Source: Pseudomonas sp. 7SR1 (GTDB lineage Bacteria; Pseudomonadota; Gammaproteobacteria; Pseudomonadales; Pseudomonadaceae). Taken from it: DNA of 64,000 nucleotides. This document shows positions 50,107 to 59,517 of the stretch, piece after piece (position 1 is the first letter of the stretch; each line of letters starts with the position of its first letter). The notes under the pieces were generated by a model, which saw only the letters and a list, made by a program, of their open reading frames with translations, ran no database searches and was not told the origin of the DNA. A program made the position numbers and the translations under genes. Where the stretch lies: the NCBI RefSeq assembly GCF_900156465.1, contig NZ_LT707064.1:1462001-1526000 (forward strand), written 5' to 3'.

Positions 50107-50394
50107 TTAAAACACCCAGCGTTCCTGGCGCGGCATGTCGGCCACAGGCTGTGCCTGATCGACGTCCATCATGCGCATCGAAGCGGAAGCCTGGGCGACG
50201 TTGCCCACGGGGCTGAAATGGGTTTGGGGAGCTCTTTGAACCGACACCAGAGGGGCTTCGGGCTGCTGGCTGTAATGCCAGAGAAGCAATTGCTGACCCA
50301 CCACGAGGGTCACAAGCAAAGCCAGAACAGCCCACAACCCCTGCTGTACGCGCAGGGAAGTGATTGAAAATCGGGCGGCACGTTGACGATTCAT
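50107..50394 (-). CDS. Hypothetical single-pass membrane protein
   Basis: The 95-residue protein has an N-terminal basic segment (MNRQRAARFSITSLRVQQ), one membrane helix (GLWAVLALLVTLVVGQQLLLW), and a periplasmic tail of about 55 residues rich in Q, P and V (APLVSVQRAPQTHFSPV...RQERWVF). GGAGGAA lies 8 nt before ATG 50394, a strong ribosome site, and supports it as a real gene. It heads a minus-strand group with DUF1328 and the Ivy-type gene, divergent from algB, suggesting an envelope-stress connection. No family is recognised. Confidence 0.65.
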   Translation of the reverse strand: MNRQRAARFSITSLRVQQGLWAVLALLVTLVVGQQLLLWHYSQQPEAPLVSVQRAPQTHFSPVGNVAQASASMRMMDVDQAQPVADMPRQERWVF

Positions 50395-50865
50395 CCTGGA
50401 ATTCCTCCCCACCCCGGGTGGTGATCTGGTTGGGCGTTTGCACGCTACGTTGATCAGACCATTGCAGGCGGCATGCCAGATTTTTTTATAGAAAAAACTC
50501 TTTTAAATCATAGAGTTATATTAGCCGCAAAAAGACTGGAGAACGCATCCTGCACGATGCTCCAATCTGCGGCCGTGCGTATTGCACGAATGCCCGCGCC
50601 CCTGCCTCTGATATGCAGGCCTTCGTATGCAAGGAAAGTGTCGATCCGGATTCTTTTTGAATTGCCGCTCGCCAATCGATGTCGGAATGGCGTGCCAGAC
50701 CATTCGACACAGGCACAGGGCAAGAAAGGAGATAAATCAGGCTTTTATAATCCCGCCATCCACAGCGAGGCTGCCGATAGGTAGTATTCGCTCAGAATCG
50801 ACCATGCAACTTGCCCGATTTTTCTGACACTAACCAACATCATTCATTAAAGGAGCGTAGGAAAA
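50395..50865. other. Long divergent intergenic region upstream of algB
   Basis: Several short open frames lack ribosome sites or family matches. The algB promoter should be here, but no clear AlgU -35/-10 pair (GAACTT...TCTGA) was found by eye. The segment 50488-50530 is AT-rich. AAAGGAG directly before the algB ATG is the only definite element. Confidence 0.5.
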
Positions 50866-52212
50866 ATGGAATCCGCCACTGAGCATCAAGGCCGCATTCT
50901 GCTGGTAGACGATGAGTCTGCCATCCTGCGTACCTTCCGCTATTGCCTGGAAGACGAAGGCTATACCGTCGCCACCGCCAGCAGCGCCGCCCAGGCCGAC
51001 GCCTTGTTGCAACGCCAGGTATTCGACCTGTGCTTTCTAGATCTGCGCCTGGGGGAAGACAATGGACTGGATGTACTGGCCCAGATGCGCATCCAGGCCC
51101 CCTGGATGCGGGTGGTGATCGTCACCGCCCACTCGGCGGTCGATACGGCGGTCGATGCGATCCAGGCCGGCGCCGCCGATTATCTCGTCAAGCCCTGCAG
51201 CCCGGATCAGTTGCGCCTGGCGACTGCCAAACAGCTGGAAGTACGTCAATTGTCAGCCAGGCTGGAAGCCCTGGAAGGCGAGATGCGCAAGCCCAATGAC
51301 GGCCTGGACTCCCATAGCCCGGCGATGAAGGTTGTCCTGGAAACCGCCCGCCAGGTCGCCAGCACCGACGCCAACATCCTGATCCTGGGTGAGTCGGGCA
51401 CTGGTAAGGGCGAGTTGGCCCGGGCCATCCACGGCTGGAGCAAACGTGCGAAGAAGTCCTGCGTCACCATCAACTGCCCTTCGCTGACGGCAGAGCTGAT
51501 GGAGAGCGAACTGTTCGGCCACAGCCGGGGGGCGTTCACCGGGGCCAGCGAGAGCACCCTGGGACGGGTCAACCAGGCGGATGGAGGCACGCTGTTTCTC
51601 GACGAGATCGGCGATTTTCCCCTGACATTGCAGCCCAAGCTGCTGCGTTTCATCCAGGACAAGGAATACGAACGGGTCGGCGATCCGGTCACCCGCCGGG
51701 CCGATGTCCGGATTCTCGCGGCCACCAACCTCAACCTCGAGGACATGGTGCGCGACGGCCGTTTTCGCGAAGACTTGCTGTATCGCCTGAACGTCATCAC
51801 GCTGCATCTGCCGCCGCTGCGCGAGCGCGCCGAAGATATCCTCACCCTGGCCGATCGTTTCCTGGCGCGCTTCGTCAAGGAGTATGCCCGCCCGGCCCGT
51901 GCGTTCAGCGACGAGGCCCGCGAAGCGCTGCTAGGCTATCGCTGGCCTGGCAATATCCGCGAGCTGCGCAACGTGGTGGAGCGCGCCAGCATCATTTGCG
52001 CCCAGGAAAAGGTGGAAATCAGTCATCTGGGCATGGCCGAACAGCCCGTCAACAACGCGCCGCGCATTGGCGCCGCGCTGAGCCTCGATGAGCTGGAAAA
52101 AGCCCACATAGGGGCGGTACTGGCCACGGCCGATACCCTCGACCAAGCGGCCAAGACCCTGGGCATCGACGCGTCAACGCTGTATCGAAAACGCAAGCAG
52201 TACAACCTTTGA
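50866..52212 (+). CDS. algB: Alginate biosynthesis response regulator AlgB (NtrC family)
   Basis: The 448-residue sigma54-type activator has a receiver domain with Asp59 in FLDLRLGED and Lys109. The AAA+ domain shows Walker A GESGTGKGE (175-183), the sigma54-contact loop GAFTGA (222-227) and Walker B TLFLDEIGD. The C-terminal Fis-type HTH is AKTLGIDASTLYRKRKQYNL. AlgB promotes alginate gene expression and is countered by KinB phosphatase activity. AAAGGAGCGTAGGAAAA precedes the ATG. kinB follows after 10 bp. Confidence 0.97.
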   Translation: MESATEHQGRILLVDDESAILRTFRYCLEDEGYTVATASSAAQADALLQRQVFDLCFLDLRLGEDNGLDVLAQMRIQAPWMRVVIVTAHSAVDTAVDAIQAGAADYLVKPCSPDQLRLATAKQLEVRQLSARLEALEGEMRKPNDGLDSHSPAMKVVLETARQVASTDANILILGESGTGKGELARAIHGWSKRAKKSCVTINCPSLTAELMESELFGHSRGAFTGASESTLGRVNQADGGTLFLDEIGDFPLTLQPKLLRFIQDKEYERVGDPVTRRADVRILAATNLNLEDMVRDGRFREDLLYRLNVITLHLPPLRERAEDILTLADRFLARFVKEYARPARAFSDEAREALLGYRWPGNIRELRNVVERASIICAQEKVEISHLGMAEQPVNNAPRIGAALSLDELEKAHIGAVLATADTLDQAAKTLGIDASTLYRKRKQYNL

Positions 52213-52222
52213 ACGGTAGCTT

Positions 52223-54013
52223 ATGAAACTGGCGATGAAGCTGCGCACCCGACTGTTTCTCAGTATCTCGGCCCTGATCACCGTGGCATTGCTGGGGCTG
52301 TTGCTTGGCCTGGTGAGCGTGATGCAAATGGCCAGTACCCAGGAGCGAGCGGTTCGCGACAACTTCGTTCTGCTGGACCTGGGCCTCAAGTTGCGCCAGA
52401 CCCTCGGTGACCAGTTCATGATCATGCTGGACGAAAAGCCTGATCTGGCAGCGCTGGAAGATTCCAAGCGACATTACTTCGAGCTGCTTGAAGAGGGTAT
52501 CGCCCACGAACAGAGCCTGGACGATCCGGCGGGCAGCTTCAGCCAGTCCAAGACCGATTATCAGCGTTTTCTCGACTCATTCGCCGCTTTTCGCCAACAA
52601 TCGGCCCCACTTGTAGGTATCCAGGACCTCACGGACAAGTTCAATGTGCTACGCAACGGCCTCATCGAGGATTATCGACGCGCGCTGAACAATATCGGCA
52701 AAGCCCAGGCCGAAGCCCAGGATCGGGCACTGCTCATTGCCGGCCTGCTGGGGCTGGTAGGGCTGGCGGTCCTGATCATCGGCTTCGTTACTGCCCATGG
52801 CCTCGCCCGACGTTTCGGCGCGCCGATCGAAGCACTAGCGGCAGCGGCGGATGACATCGGCCAGGGCAACTTCGAGGTAACGCTGCCGGTTTCCTCCGCA
52901 GCCGAGTTGAACCTGCTGACGCGACGCTTCGGGATCATGGCCCAGGCACTGCGCGAGCACCAGGCGATGAACGTCGACGAGTTGCTCGCCGGCCAGCAGC
53001 GCTTGCAAGCGGTACTGGACAGTATCGATGACGGTTTGCTGATGATTGATCGCCAAGGCCAGTTGGAGCACCTCAATCCGGTGGCCCAACGTCAACTGGG
53101 CTGGGATGAGGAACGTCTGGGCCTGGGTCTGGGCGAAGCCCTTGGGCGTCAGGAGCTGGACGAAGAACTGCAGTTGGTCCTGCGGGGCGGAACCCTGGAA
53201 AGGGCGCCGGAAGACCTGAGTATCGAAGTGGATGGCGAGTCCCGGCTGCTGACTTACAGCCTTACCCCCGTCAGCCATACCCAGGGGCATATCCTTGGCG
53301 CCGTCATGGTGCTGCACGACGTCACCGAACAGCGCGCCTTCGAACGGGTACGCAGCGAATTCGTGCTGCGGGCCTCCCACGAACTGCGCACACCGGTGAC
53401 AGGCATGCACATGGCGTTTGGCTTGTTACAGGAGCGCGTGCATTTCCCGGAGGACTCCCGCGAAGCGGACTTGCTCAACACCGTCAACGAAGAAATGCAG
53501 CGGTTGATGCAACTCATCAATGACTTGCTGAATTTCTCCCGCTACCAGAACGGCCTGCAGAAACTGACATTGGCGCCTTGTTCCATCGAAGACCTGCTGG
53601 AAGCGGCGAGGCTGCGGTTTGCCGTCCAGGCCCAGGCCAAGGGCATCGAATTGCTCGTGGCGATCCAGGGTCCGCTACCGCGCGTGCACGCCGATGCCGC
53701 GCAACTGGACCGGGTGCTGGATAACCTGATCGACAATGCCATGCGCCATACCGGCGACCATGGCCAGATCCGCCTCCAAGCACGGCGCCACGGCGAGCGG
53801 GTGATCATCAGTGTCGAAGACAACGGTGAAGGCATCGCCTACGGCCAGCAAGGCCGGATCTTCGAACCTTTCGTCCAGGTCGGCCGCAAGAAAGGCGGCG
53901 CCGGCCTCGGCCTGGCACTGTGCAAGGAGATCGTTCAGCTCCATGGCGGACGCATGGGGGTTTATTCAAGACCCGGGCAGGGCACCCAGTTCTATATGGC
54001 GCTGACGGTCTGA
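52223..54013 (+). CDS. kinB: Sensor kinase/phosphatase KinB
   Basis: The 596-residue partner of AlgB has TM1 at about residues 11-33, a periplasmic helical sensor, TM2 at about 168-190, HAMP (RRFGAPIEALAAAADDIGQGNFEVTLP) and a PAS domain (RLQAVLDSIDDGLLMIDRQGQLEHLNPVAQRQLGW). HisKA carries FVLRASHELRTPVTGM (His386) and HATPase_c has DNLIDNAMRHTG, VEDNGEGI and GGAGLGLALCKEIVQLHGG. Dephosphorylation of AlgB by KinB restrains alginate production in P. aeruginosa. The periplasmic part is diverged from that protein while the cytosolic half is close. The start at 52223 is supported only by a weak GGTAGC. Confidence 0.95.
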   Translation: MKLAMKLRTRLFLSISALITVALLGLLLGLVSVMQMASTQERAVRDNFVLLDLGLKLRQTLGDQFMIMLDEKPDLAALEDSKRHYFELLEEGIAHEQSLDDPAGSFSQSKTDYQRFLDSFAAFRQQSAPLVGIQDLTDKFNVLRNGLIEDYRRALNNIGKAQAEAQDRALLIAGLLGLVGLAVLIIGFVTAHGLARRFGAPIEALAAAADDIGQGNFEVTLPVSSAAELNLLTRRFGIMAQALREHQAMNVDELLAGQQRLQAVLDSIDDGLLMIDRQGQLEHLNPVAQRQLGWDEERLGLGLGEALGRQELDEELQLVLRGGTLERAPEDLSIEVDGESRLLTYSLTPVSHTQGHILGAVMVLHDVTEQRAFERVRSEFVLRASHELRTPVTGMHMAFGLLQERVHFPEDSREADLLNTVNEEMQRLMQLINDLLNFSRYQNGLQKLTLAPCSIEDLLEAARLRFAVQAQAKGIELLVAIQGPLPRVHADAAQLDRVLDNLIDNAMRHTGDHGQIRLQARRHGERVIISVEDNGEGIAYGQQGRIFEPFVQVGRKKGGAGLGLALCKEIVQLHGGRMGVYSRPGQGTQFYMALTV

Positions 54014-54051
54014 AGCCTGGGCTCTGCGCGCCGACAAGTTTCAGACGGGGC

Positions 54052-55668
54052 CTAGGCCTCATCGTCCAGGCGCCGCCCCAACCGTCGTCGTCCTCGTGTG
54101 ATCAGCTCGATGAGCTGCACCGCACTGAGGGCATGGGCAAACAGCCAACCCTGGCCGAACGTGACCCCTTCGCTGCTCAGGTAGGAAACCTGGGCCTCAT
54201 GCTCGATGCCTTCGGCAATCACCTTGAGCTCCAACGCATGGGCCATACGGATGATATGCGGTGCGACACCACTGCTGGCGGCGTCGTGACCGAGTGCATC
54301 GATGAACGCCTTGTCGATTTTCAGGCAGTCCACCGGCAGGGTCTGCAAGTAGGCCAGGCTGGAATAACCGGTGCCGAAATCGTCGATCAATACCTGATGG
54401 CCCAGATCACGCAGCGATTGCAGGTTATCCCGGGCTACCAGCACATCGATCAGCCCGCGCTCGGTCACCTCGAAGGCAATCTGATGCGCCGACACCCGAT
54501 GCCGCTCCAACAGGCGTGCGATCACTTCACCGATGCGCGGCACCATCACGTCACAGGCCGCCAGGTTCACGGATATATAGAGGTGCGGGTTGGCCCGTAA
54601 CAGTTGACCCAACTGATCGAACAGTCTTTGCAGCACAAAATCGGTGATTTGCCGGATCTGCCCCGTATCTTCCGCCATCGGAATAAACAGGTCCGGGCTG
54701 GTCAAGGTACCGTCGGGTCGGCGCCAACGCAGCAATGCCTCGGCGCCGACACAGTTGCGACTGCGCAGATCGAAAATCGGCTGGTACAGCACCTGCAATT
54801 CACCACGCCGGATGGCACCGTGCAGCTCGGCGTCCATGGATTGGCGATGACGAGCCAGGAGAAGGACCTGGAAACCGATCCCCAGACCCAGTACCAGGCT
54901 GATGGGCAGCATCCACCAGGCATTGGCCGGTATCTGGAAACCGTCGCGTGGGGCGATCAGCACCAATTGGTATTCAGGGTTGTCAGTCTGCATTCGATAG
55001 ATCAGCCGGGTGGCCGTCACTTGCAAGGCATTGCGACTTTTCGCGGGCCAGGGCTCCGTCGGTGGCCAGTATTGTTCGGAGCCCAATACGGGAATGGCTC
55101 GCTTGCCATTGTCCAGGACCACCAGCAGGCTACTGCCGGACGGCAGGTCGACCACATCGGTCAGATGTCCGCGAGAGGTGGCGACCCGGAAGTTGCCACG
55201 ACCAAGCATCAACGCAGCGCGGTTCTCGTCGGGTTCGGTGGTGGTGTTGAGCCAATAACTGTAGGTGGGCCCCCAGATATCAGGCGGGCGAGTCACGGAC
55301 AGGCCGGTTTGACGCGGGCGATTGGAGCAGACGCCGCGACTGTCGATATAAGCCGCCTCATAGACGAAGCGGTAGTTGAAGCTGACCTGCTGCAGCGTCG
55401 CGATCATGTCATCATCGCAACCACGCAAGGGCTGCGTCTGCAGATCGTCGAGGCCTTCGCGCAACTGGCCGAACAGCTGTTCCAGTCGCTGCAGGAAGCG
55501 CTCACCTTGAGCATTCATCTGGTCACTTTCACGCTGCTTGACCTGCTGTACCACCACAAACAGGCTTGCGGCCAATAGCAGGGCCGTACTCAGGGCAGCC
55601 GCCACCATCGCCAGAAAAAGAGGGCGATGGAGCCAGCTCTGCAGGGCTTCGCGGGTAGCCGTCATCAT
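54052..55668 (-). CDS. c-di-GMP phosphodiesterase, CSS-motif sensor plus EAL domain
   Basis: The 538-residue inner-membrane protein has TM1 at about 19-42, a periplasmic CSS-motif sensor (AYIDSRGVCSNRPRQ holds the Cys-Ser-Asn; another Cys in RGCDDDM) and TM2 at about 235-258. Its EAL domain keeps the key residues: GAEALLRWRRPDG, the Asn of YISVNLAACD, FEVTERGLID, DDFGTGYSSL, LKIDKAFID and VIAEGIEHEAQ. CSS/EAL proteins in enterobacteria are activated when periplasmic disulfides are reduced (DsbA/DsbB-linked), and dsbA is encoded 4 kb away. Relative to my recollection of P. aeruginosa, it is inserted between kinB and the amidase gene. Confidence 0.9.
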   Translation of the reverse strand: MMTATREALQSWLHRPLFLAMVAAALSTALLLAASLFVVVQQVKQRESDQMNAQGERFLQRLEQLFGQLREGLDDLQTQPLRGCDDDMIATLQQVSFNYRFVYEAAYIDSRGVCSNRPRQTGLSVTRPPDIWGPTYSYWLNTTTEPDENRAALMLGRGNFRVATSRGHLTDVVDLPSGSSLLVVLDNGKRAIPVLGSEQYWPPTEPWPAKSRNALQVTATRLIYRMQTDNPEYQLVLIAPRDGFQIPANAWWMLPISLVLGLGIGFQVLLLARHRQSMDAELHGAIRRGELQVLYQPIFDLRSRNCVGAEALLRWRRPDGTLTSPDLFIPMAEDTGQIRQITDFVLQRLFDQLGQLLRANPHLYISVNLAACDVMVPRIGEVIARLLERHRVSAHQIAFEVTERGLIDVLVARDNLQSLRDLGHQVLIDDFGTGYSSLAYLQTLPVDCLKIDKAFIDALGHDAASSGVAPHIIRMAHALELKVIAEGIEHEAQVSYLSSEGVTFGQGWLFAHALSAVQLIELITRGRRRLGRRLDDEA

Positions 55669-55740
55669 GGGTAATCCGAAAGTTACCAATGAGTTATAGC
55701 TTCTGATTTGACTTTGGGTGTTATCGGCAGACCAGCGTCA

Positions 55741-56520
55741 TTATTTTGTCTGGTTGAGCACCTGCAAAATCGCCGCGCTTTGCGCATCCGGCGTGCCGTC
55801 GAACCGGGCTGGTCGATACCGCATCTGGAACGCCGCCAATACATGGCGGGTGGCCACGTCCCATTCACCGGTCTGGGGCGTTGGGTAGCCGAGCCGAGCC
55901 AGCTCGGCCTGGAACCAACTGGCACTGGGCAGCTGGGCTGCGAAAAGCACCTGCTGGCGCGCCACGGCCCGTTCATCCGGCCATACTCCCAAGCCTGCCT
56001 GGGCCAGGCGCTTCCAGGGAAACAGCGGCCCGGGATCGAGCTTGCGCAGGGGGGCGATGTCACTGTGGCCGATGATGTTGCTCGGGTTGATCGCGTTGCG
56101 TCGGGTGATGTCCTTCAGCAGAACGATCAAGGATTGCACCTGGGCTTCGCTGTAGGGGTACCAGAGGCGGCCAGTGGGTGTGTCGACGAAACCCGGATTG
56201 ACGATCTCGATGCCGATTGAGCTGGAATTGAGCCAGGTCCGCCCCTGCCATTCGCTTTCCCCGGCATGCCAGGCGCGCCGGCTTTCATCCACCAGTTTGT
56301 AGATGGTCGCGTTCCTGTCGTCGCCGATCAGGTAATGGGCACTGACCTCGCCATGGGTCAACAGGGCCAGGGAGCGCTCCAGGGAAGCCGAGGTGTAGTG
56401 GACCACCACGAACTGCACCCGGTTGTCCTGGTTGGCCGAAGGATGGCTGGTATCCAGCCTCGGGCCGCTGGTGCAACCGACCAGGGCCAGCAGAAAAGCA
56501 ATAAGAGGGAAGAATTTCAT
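55741..56520 (-). CDS. N-acetylmuramoyl-L-alanine amidase lipoprotein (AmpDh2-like)
   Basis: The 259-residue lipoprotein (lipobox ALVGC, Cys16) should be anchored in a periplasmic membrane leaflet. The Amidase_2 domain shows VQFVVVHYTSASLERS (first zinc His41), SAHYLI, SIGIEIVNPG (catalytic Glu region) and IIGHSDIAPLRKLDPG with the second His and the Asp ligand. The C-terminal 60 residues (LPSASWFQAELARLGYPTPQTGEWDVATRHVLAAFQMRYRP) are a PG_binding_1 domain. This matches the AmpDh2 paralogue, encoded next to algB-kinB in Pseudomonas, which cleaves muropeptides or sacculus in the periplasm. AGGGAAGAATTTC precedes the ATG. Confidence 0.93.
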   Translation of the reverse strand: MKFFPLIAFLLALVGCTSGPRLDTSHPSANQDNRVQFVVVHYTSASLERSLALLTHGEVSAHYLIGDDRNATIYKLVDESRRAWHAGESEWQGRTWLNSSSIGIEIVNPGFVDTPTGRLWYPYSEAQVQSLIVLLKDITRRNAINPSNIIGHSDIAPLRKLDPGPLFPWKRLAQAGLGVWPDERAVARQQVLFAAQLPSASWFQAELARLGYPTPQTGEWDVATRHVLAAFQMRYRPARFDGTPDAQSAAILQVLNQTK

Positions 56521-56622
56521 GGCACAGGGCGTTTACGGGTGGAAAATAATGCAACAGTGTAACGTATCGCCTGGTGATGATCCGATCCGCCTCCGGATAT
56601 TAAACAAATTGGAACAATTGAC

Positions 56623-58626
56623 TCAGCCCAGCTCCACCCGGTTACGCCCGGCAGTTTTTGCTCGGTAAAGCGCCTGATCGGCTCTTTTGAGCACCTGATC
56701 ACTGCTTTCTCCCGCCCTGAACGCGGTCAGGCCCATGGAGACCGTAATCGTGACCGGCTCGCCCTTGAAATGGAACGGGCAGGCTTCGATGGCGGCCCGC
56801 AGTTTCTCGGCCAGCTTCGCGCCAGCCGCCAACGGTGTGTCCGGCACCATCAGGACGAACTCTTCGCCGCCGAAACGGGCAATGAAGTCGCTGCCACGCA
56901 GGCGTTTACGCAACACCGTAGCGATGATTTTCAACACCCTGTCGCCCGCCAGATGGCCATAGTTGTCATTGATGCGCTTGAAGTGATCGAGATCGAGCAT
57001 GGCCAGCAGCAGGCTGTTGCCTTGCCGTTGCCATTTGGCGACTTCATGCTCGAGACGTTCGCTCCACGCGGCGCGATTGGGCAGCCCGGTGAGGGGGTCG
57101 ATCAGGGCCTTTTGCCGCTGCTCTTCAAGATTCTCGCGGACGACCTGGGCTTCCTGCTCCATGATCGCGACCCGCTCGGCCAGGCTCTTGAGGCGCTCGG
57201 AAACTTCCTGCTCGCGCTGGTCCCGTTGCATGCGGTGCTGGTCCATCGTACCGAGCAAGCCTTCGAGATGGTTCTCCAGCACTTGCTTGAGGCCCTCCAG
57301 GTCATCGGCTTCCTGCATGCTGCTTTGCAAGCCATCGACCTGCTCGCGAATCTGGGTGTCCATTTCCCTGGAAGCGCAAAGATTGTCGGCATGGCCTTCA
57401 CTGGCGGCTCGCAGGCTGCTCTGGAATGATTCCAATCGATCATTGAGGCGCTGCAGATAGGCTTCGAATTCATGCTGCCCGCTGTCGGTGATGGCCAGCA
57501 TGAGCGTGGCGAAATCATCGAGGATCGGTAGCAACTCATACCAGTTCAGGCCATTTCGCAGCCGCTCTCCCATCGCCTCGGCCTGCGGGCGATGACGTTC
57601 GGGCAGGGTCAGGTCACCCAGCAGGCCCAACAGTGTGTCTTCGATATGCTTGGCCACTGAGCTGTAGGAAGGCTCCGGCGAATCGGGCAAGGCATAGTGG
57701 GAATCTTCCGGATCGACGGGCAACGACTCGACGATTTCCGGCTCATCGGCTCCCGCGGCTGATGGCTGCTGCCCGGCTTCCAGAGGCACCTCGCAGACCA
57801 GCTCATCGGGGTTCGACGACGCCGGGGCGGGCACCGGATCTTGCGTCTGGACCGGAGCCGGCGCGACCGGCTCGGTCATCGGATGCGAAACGTCGGCTAC
57901 AGGGACCGGAGTGGACTCAGGCATCGGCGGGATGAAAGCGGCCGGTTCCACGGTTTCGTCGACGGGCCGTACCGGCTGCGCCGCCAGAGGGACGGGCACG
58001 GGCTCCACGGGCGGCGACACCAGCGTCGCTGGCGCAGCCTCGGAGGCGGGTTCGGCGGCGCTCGTGGCAGGCTCATGGGCCTGGGGTGGGGCGTCTTCCT
58101 GGCCGTGGCCACCAAACAACCGCTGCAACAGCCCAGGGCGATGAGCTTCAGCGGGAGTCTCCAGCACGCTCAAGGCCTTGCCCTGCAAACCACTCAGTTC
58201 ACTGAGCAGCAGCGGAATCTCCCGAGCCTGGCCGACTCGTGCCTCCAGGTGTTTGGAAAACTTCTTCAGCGGCCGACTGACTTCCTTCGGCAACGGCAGG
58301 CTCTGCAGCTGAGCGACCAGGGCCGTCAGGGCCGTGCTCATCTGTTCGATCCGGGTCTCGCGGCGCTGCTCGGATTCCAGCACAGCCTTTTCCAGGCGCG
58401 GCAACAGAGCGGCAAGGGCAGCATCCATCTCATCGGTGCGTACCACTTCGCGCATTTCTTTCATGCATTGATCGACAGCCCTGTCCGTGCCCTCAGCGGC
58501 CAGGGTGCTGCGCACCAGGCCACGACGCAAGAGGTCGAGCCGGGCATTCCAGCGTCGTTCGAGCTTCTCCTGCTGTTCGATGCTCCTGAGGTACTTCTCT
58601 CTCCAGCGTTCGGCGTCGTCGCTCAT
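56623..58626 (-). CDS. Diguanylate cyclase with C-terminal GGDEF domain
   Basis: The 667-residue cytoplasmic protein has an N-terminal helical/coiled domain of about 160 residues (ERWREKYLRSIEQQEKLERRWNARLDLLRRGLV). A Pro/Val/Ala-rich linker of about 150 residues follows (SPPVEPVPVPLAAQPVRPV), then a second coiled coil with EEQRQKALIDPLTGLPNRAAW and the GGDEF domain. The active site is FGGEEF (586-590), and the inhibitory I-site RGSD lies five residues before it, so both synthesis and product inhibition are expected. It fits the cyclase encoded at this place in Pseudomonas (DgcH-like). Its stop overlaps the exonuclease-like gene upstream by 4 bp. Confidence 0.93.
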   Translation of the reverse strand: MSDDAERWREKYLRSIEQQEKLERRWNARLDLLRRGLVRSTLAAEGTDRAVDQCMKEMREVVRTDEMDAALAALLPRLEKAVLESEQRRETRIEQMSTALTALVAQLQSLPLPKEVSRPLKKFSKHLEARVGQAREIPLLLSELSGLQGKALSVLETPAEAHRPGLLQRLFGGHGQEDAPPQAHEPATSAAEPASEAAPATLVSPPVEPVPVPLAAQPVRPVDETVEPAAFIPPMPESTPVPVADVSHPMTEPVAPAPVQTQDPVPAPASSNPDELVCEVPLEAGQQPSAAGADEPEIVESLPVDPEDSHYALPDSPEPSYSSVAKHIEDTLLGLLGDLTLPERHRPQAEAMGERLRNGLNWYELLPILDDFATLMLAITDSGQHEFEAYLQRLNDRLESFQSSLRAASEGHADNLCASREMDTQIREQVDGLQSSMQEADDLEGLKQVLENHLEGLLGTMDQHRMQRDQREQEVSERLKSLAERVAIMEQEAQVVRENLEEQRQKALIDPLTGLPNRAAWSERLEHEVAKWQRQGNSLLLAMLDLDHFKRINDNYGHLAGDRVLKIIATVLRKRLRGSDFIARFGGEEFVLMVPDTPLAAGAKLAEKLRAAIEACPFHFKGEPVTITVSMGLTAFRAGESSDQVLKRADQALYRAKTAGRNRVELG

Positions 58627-59501
58627 TCATCGGATCCGCAAGGGGCAGGACTCAGCGCAGGGAAGGCATCGGCCGTGAGCGAACCCGGCAGACGAATTTC
58701 AACCGCGACCGGCAGGTGATCGGAAATGGGTTGAGCCAACACTTCGAACCGTTCGAGGGCCAACGTGGGGCTCAGCAGGATATGGTCCAGGCAGCGCTGA
58801 GGGCGCCAACTGGGGAACGTGGCTTCCAGTTGCGGGGCGAGGAGGCCAAGGTCGCGCAGGGGGGAGGTCTGCAGCAGGTCATTGGCATGGGTATTCATGT
58901 CGCCCATCAGTACCTGATGCTTGTAGCCACTGATCAACTCACGAATGTAGGCCAATTGCATCGTTCGGGTCCGAGCCCCGAGGGCCAGGTGCATCATCAC
59001 CACCACCAGCGCCTCCGGACCTTCACCGAAACGCGCCAGGATCGCCCCGCGCCCCTTGGGCCCCGGTAGCGGATGATCTTCGATGGCCCAGGGCCGCAGG
59101 CGACTCAACACACCGTTGCTGTGTTGGCCGAGACGACCGAGATTGCGATTGAGTTGCTGGTACCAATAAGGAAAGGCGCCCAGTTGAGCGAGGTGTTCGA
59201 CCTGATTGACGTAGCCGGAGCGCAGGCTACCGCCGTCGGCCTCCTGCAGGGCCACCAGGTCGAAATCCTTGAGCAGCTCACCGATCTTCTGCAGGTTGTC
59301 GGCCCGTCCGGTGTGAGGCAGCAAATGCTGCCAGCCCCGGGTCAGGTAGTGCCGATAGCGCTCGGTGCTGATGCCCACCTGGATATTGAAGCTGAGCAGC
59401 CGCAGACGATTGTCAGCGGGCAGGCCCGTAGACGCGATGTGATGCTCGTTGACCCGCGGCTCATGCAGGCCAACGATGCGTTCGGTGCTCCAGCGGGCCA
59501 T
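58623..59501 (-). CDS. Endonuclease/exonuclease/phosphatase-family protein
   Basis: The 292-residue protein of the EEP superfamily shows LRLLSFNIQVGIST (Asn ligand), DLVALQEADGG (Glu), VVMMHLALGARTRTMQLAYI, the catalytic VLMGDMNTHANDLL and the terminal ISDHLPVAVEI with the Asp-His pair. All Mg-coordinating and catalytic positions are present. Substrate (nucleic acid, phospholipid headgroup or another phosphodiester) is not predictable. Its 3' end overlaps the GGDEF gene by 4 bp and it lies 16 bp after dsbA, so the three genes are probably cotranscribed. Confidence 0.9.
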   Translation of the reverse strand: MARWSTERIVGLHEPRVNEHHIASTGLPADNRLRLLSFNIQVGISTERYRHYLTRGWQHLLPHTGRADNLQKIGELLKDFDLVALQEADGGSLRSGYVNQVEHLAQLGAFPYWYQQLNRNLGRLGQHSNGVLSRLRPWAIEDHPLPGPKGRGAILARFGEGPEALVVVMMHLALGARTRTMQLAYIRELISGYKHQVLMGDMNTHANDLLQTSPLRDLGLLAPQLEATFPSWRPQRCLDHILLSPTLALERFEVLAQPISDHLPVAVEIRLPGSLTADAFPALSPAPCGSDE

Positions 59502-59517
59502 GGGGGTGGGGCCGCGC

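Noticed and set aside
50473..50784. Short open frames between the small membrane protein and algB
   Set aside because: No ribosome site, no recognisable family, and several overlapping frames of similar length on both strands.
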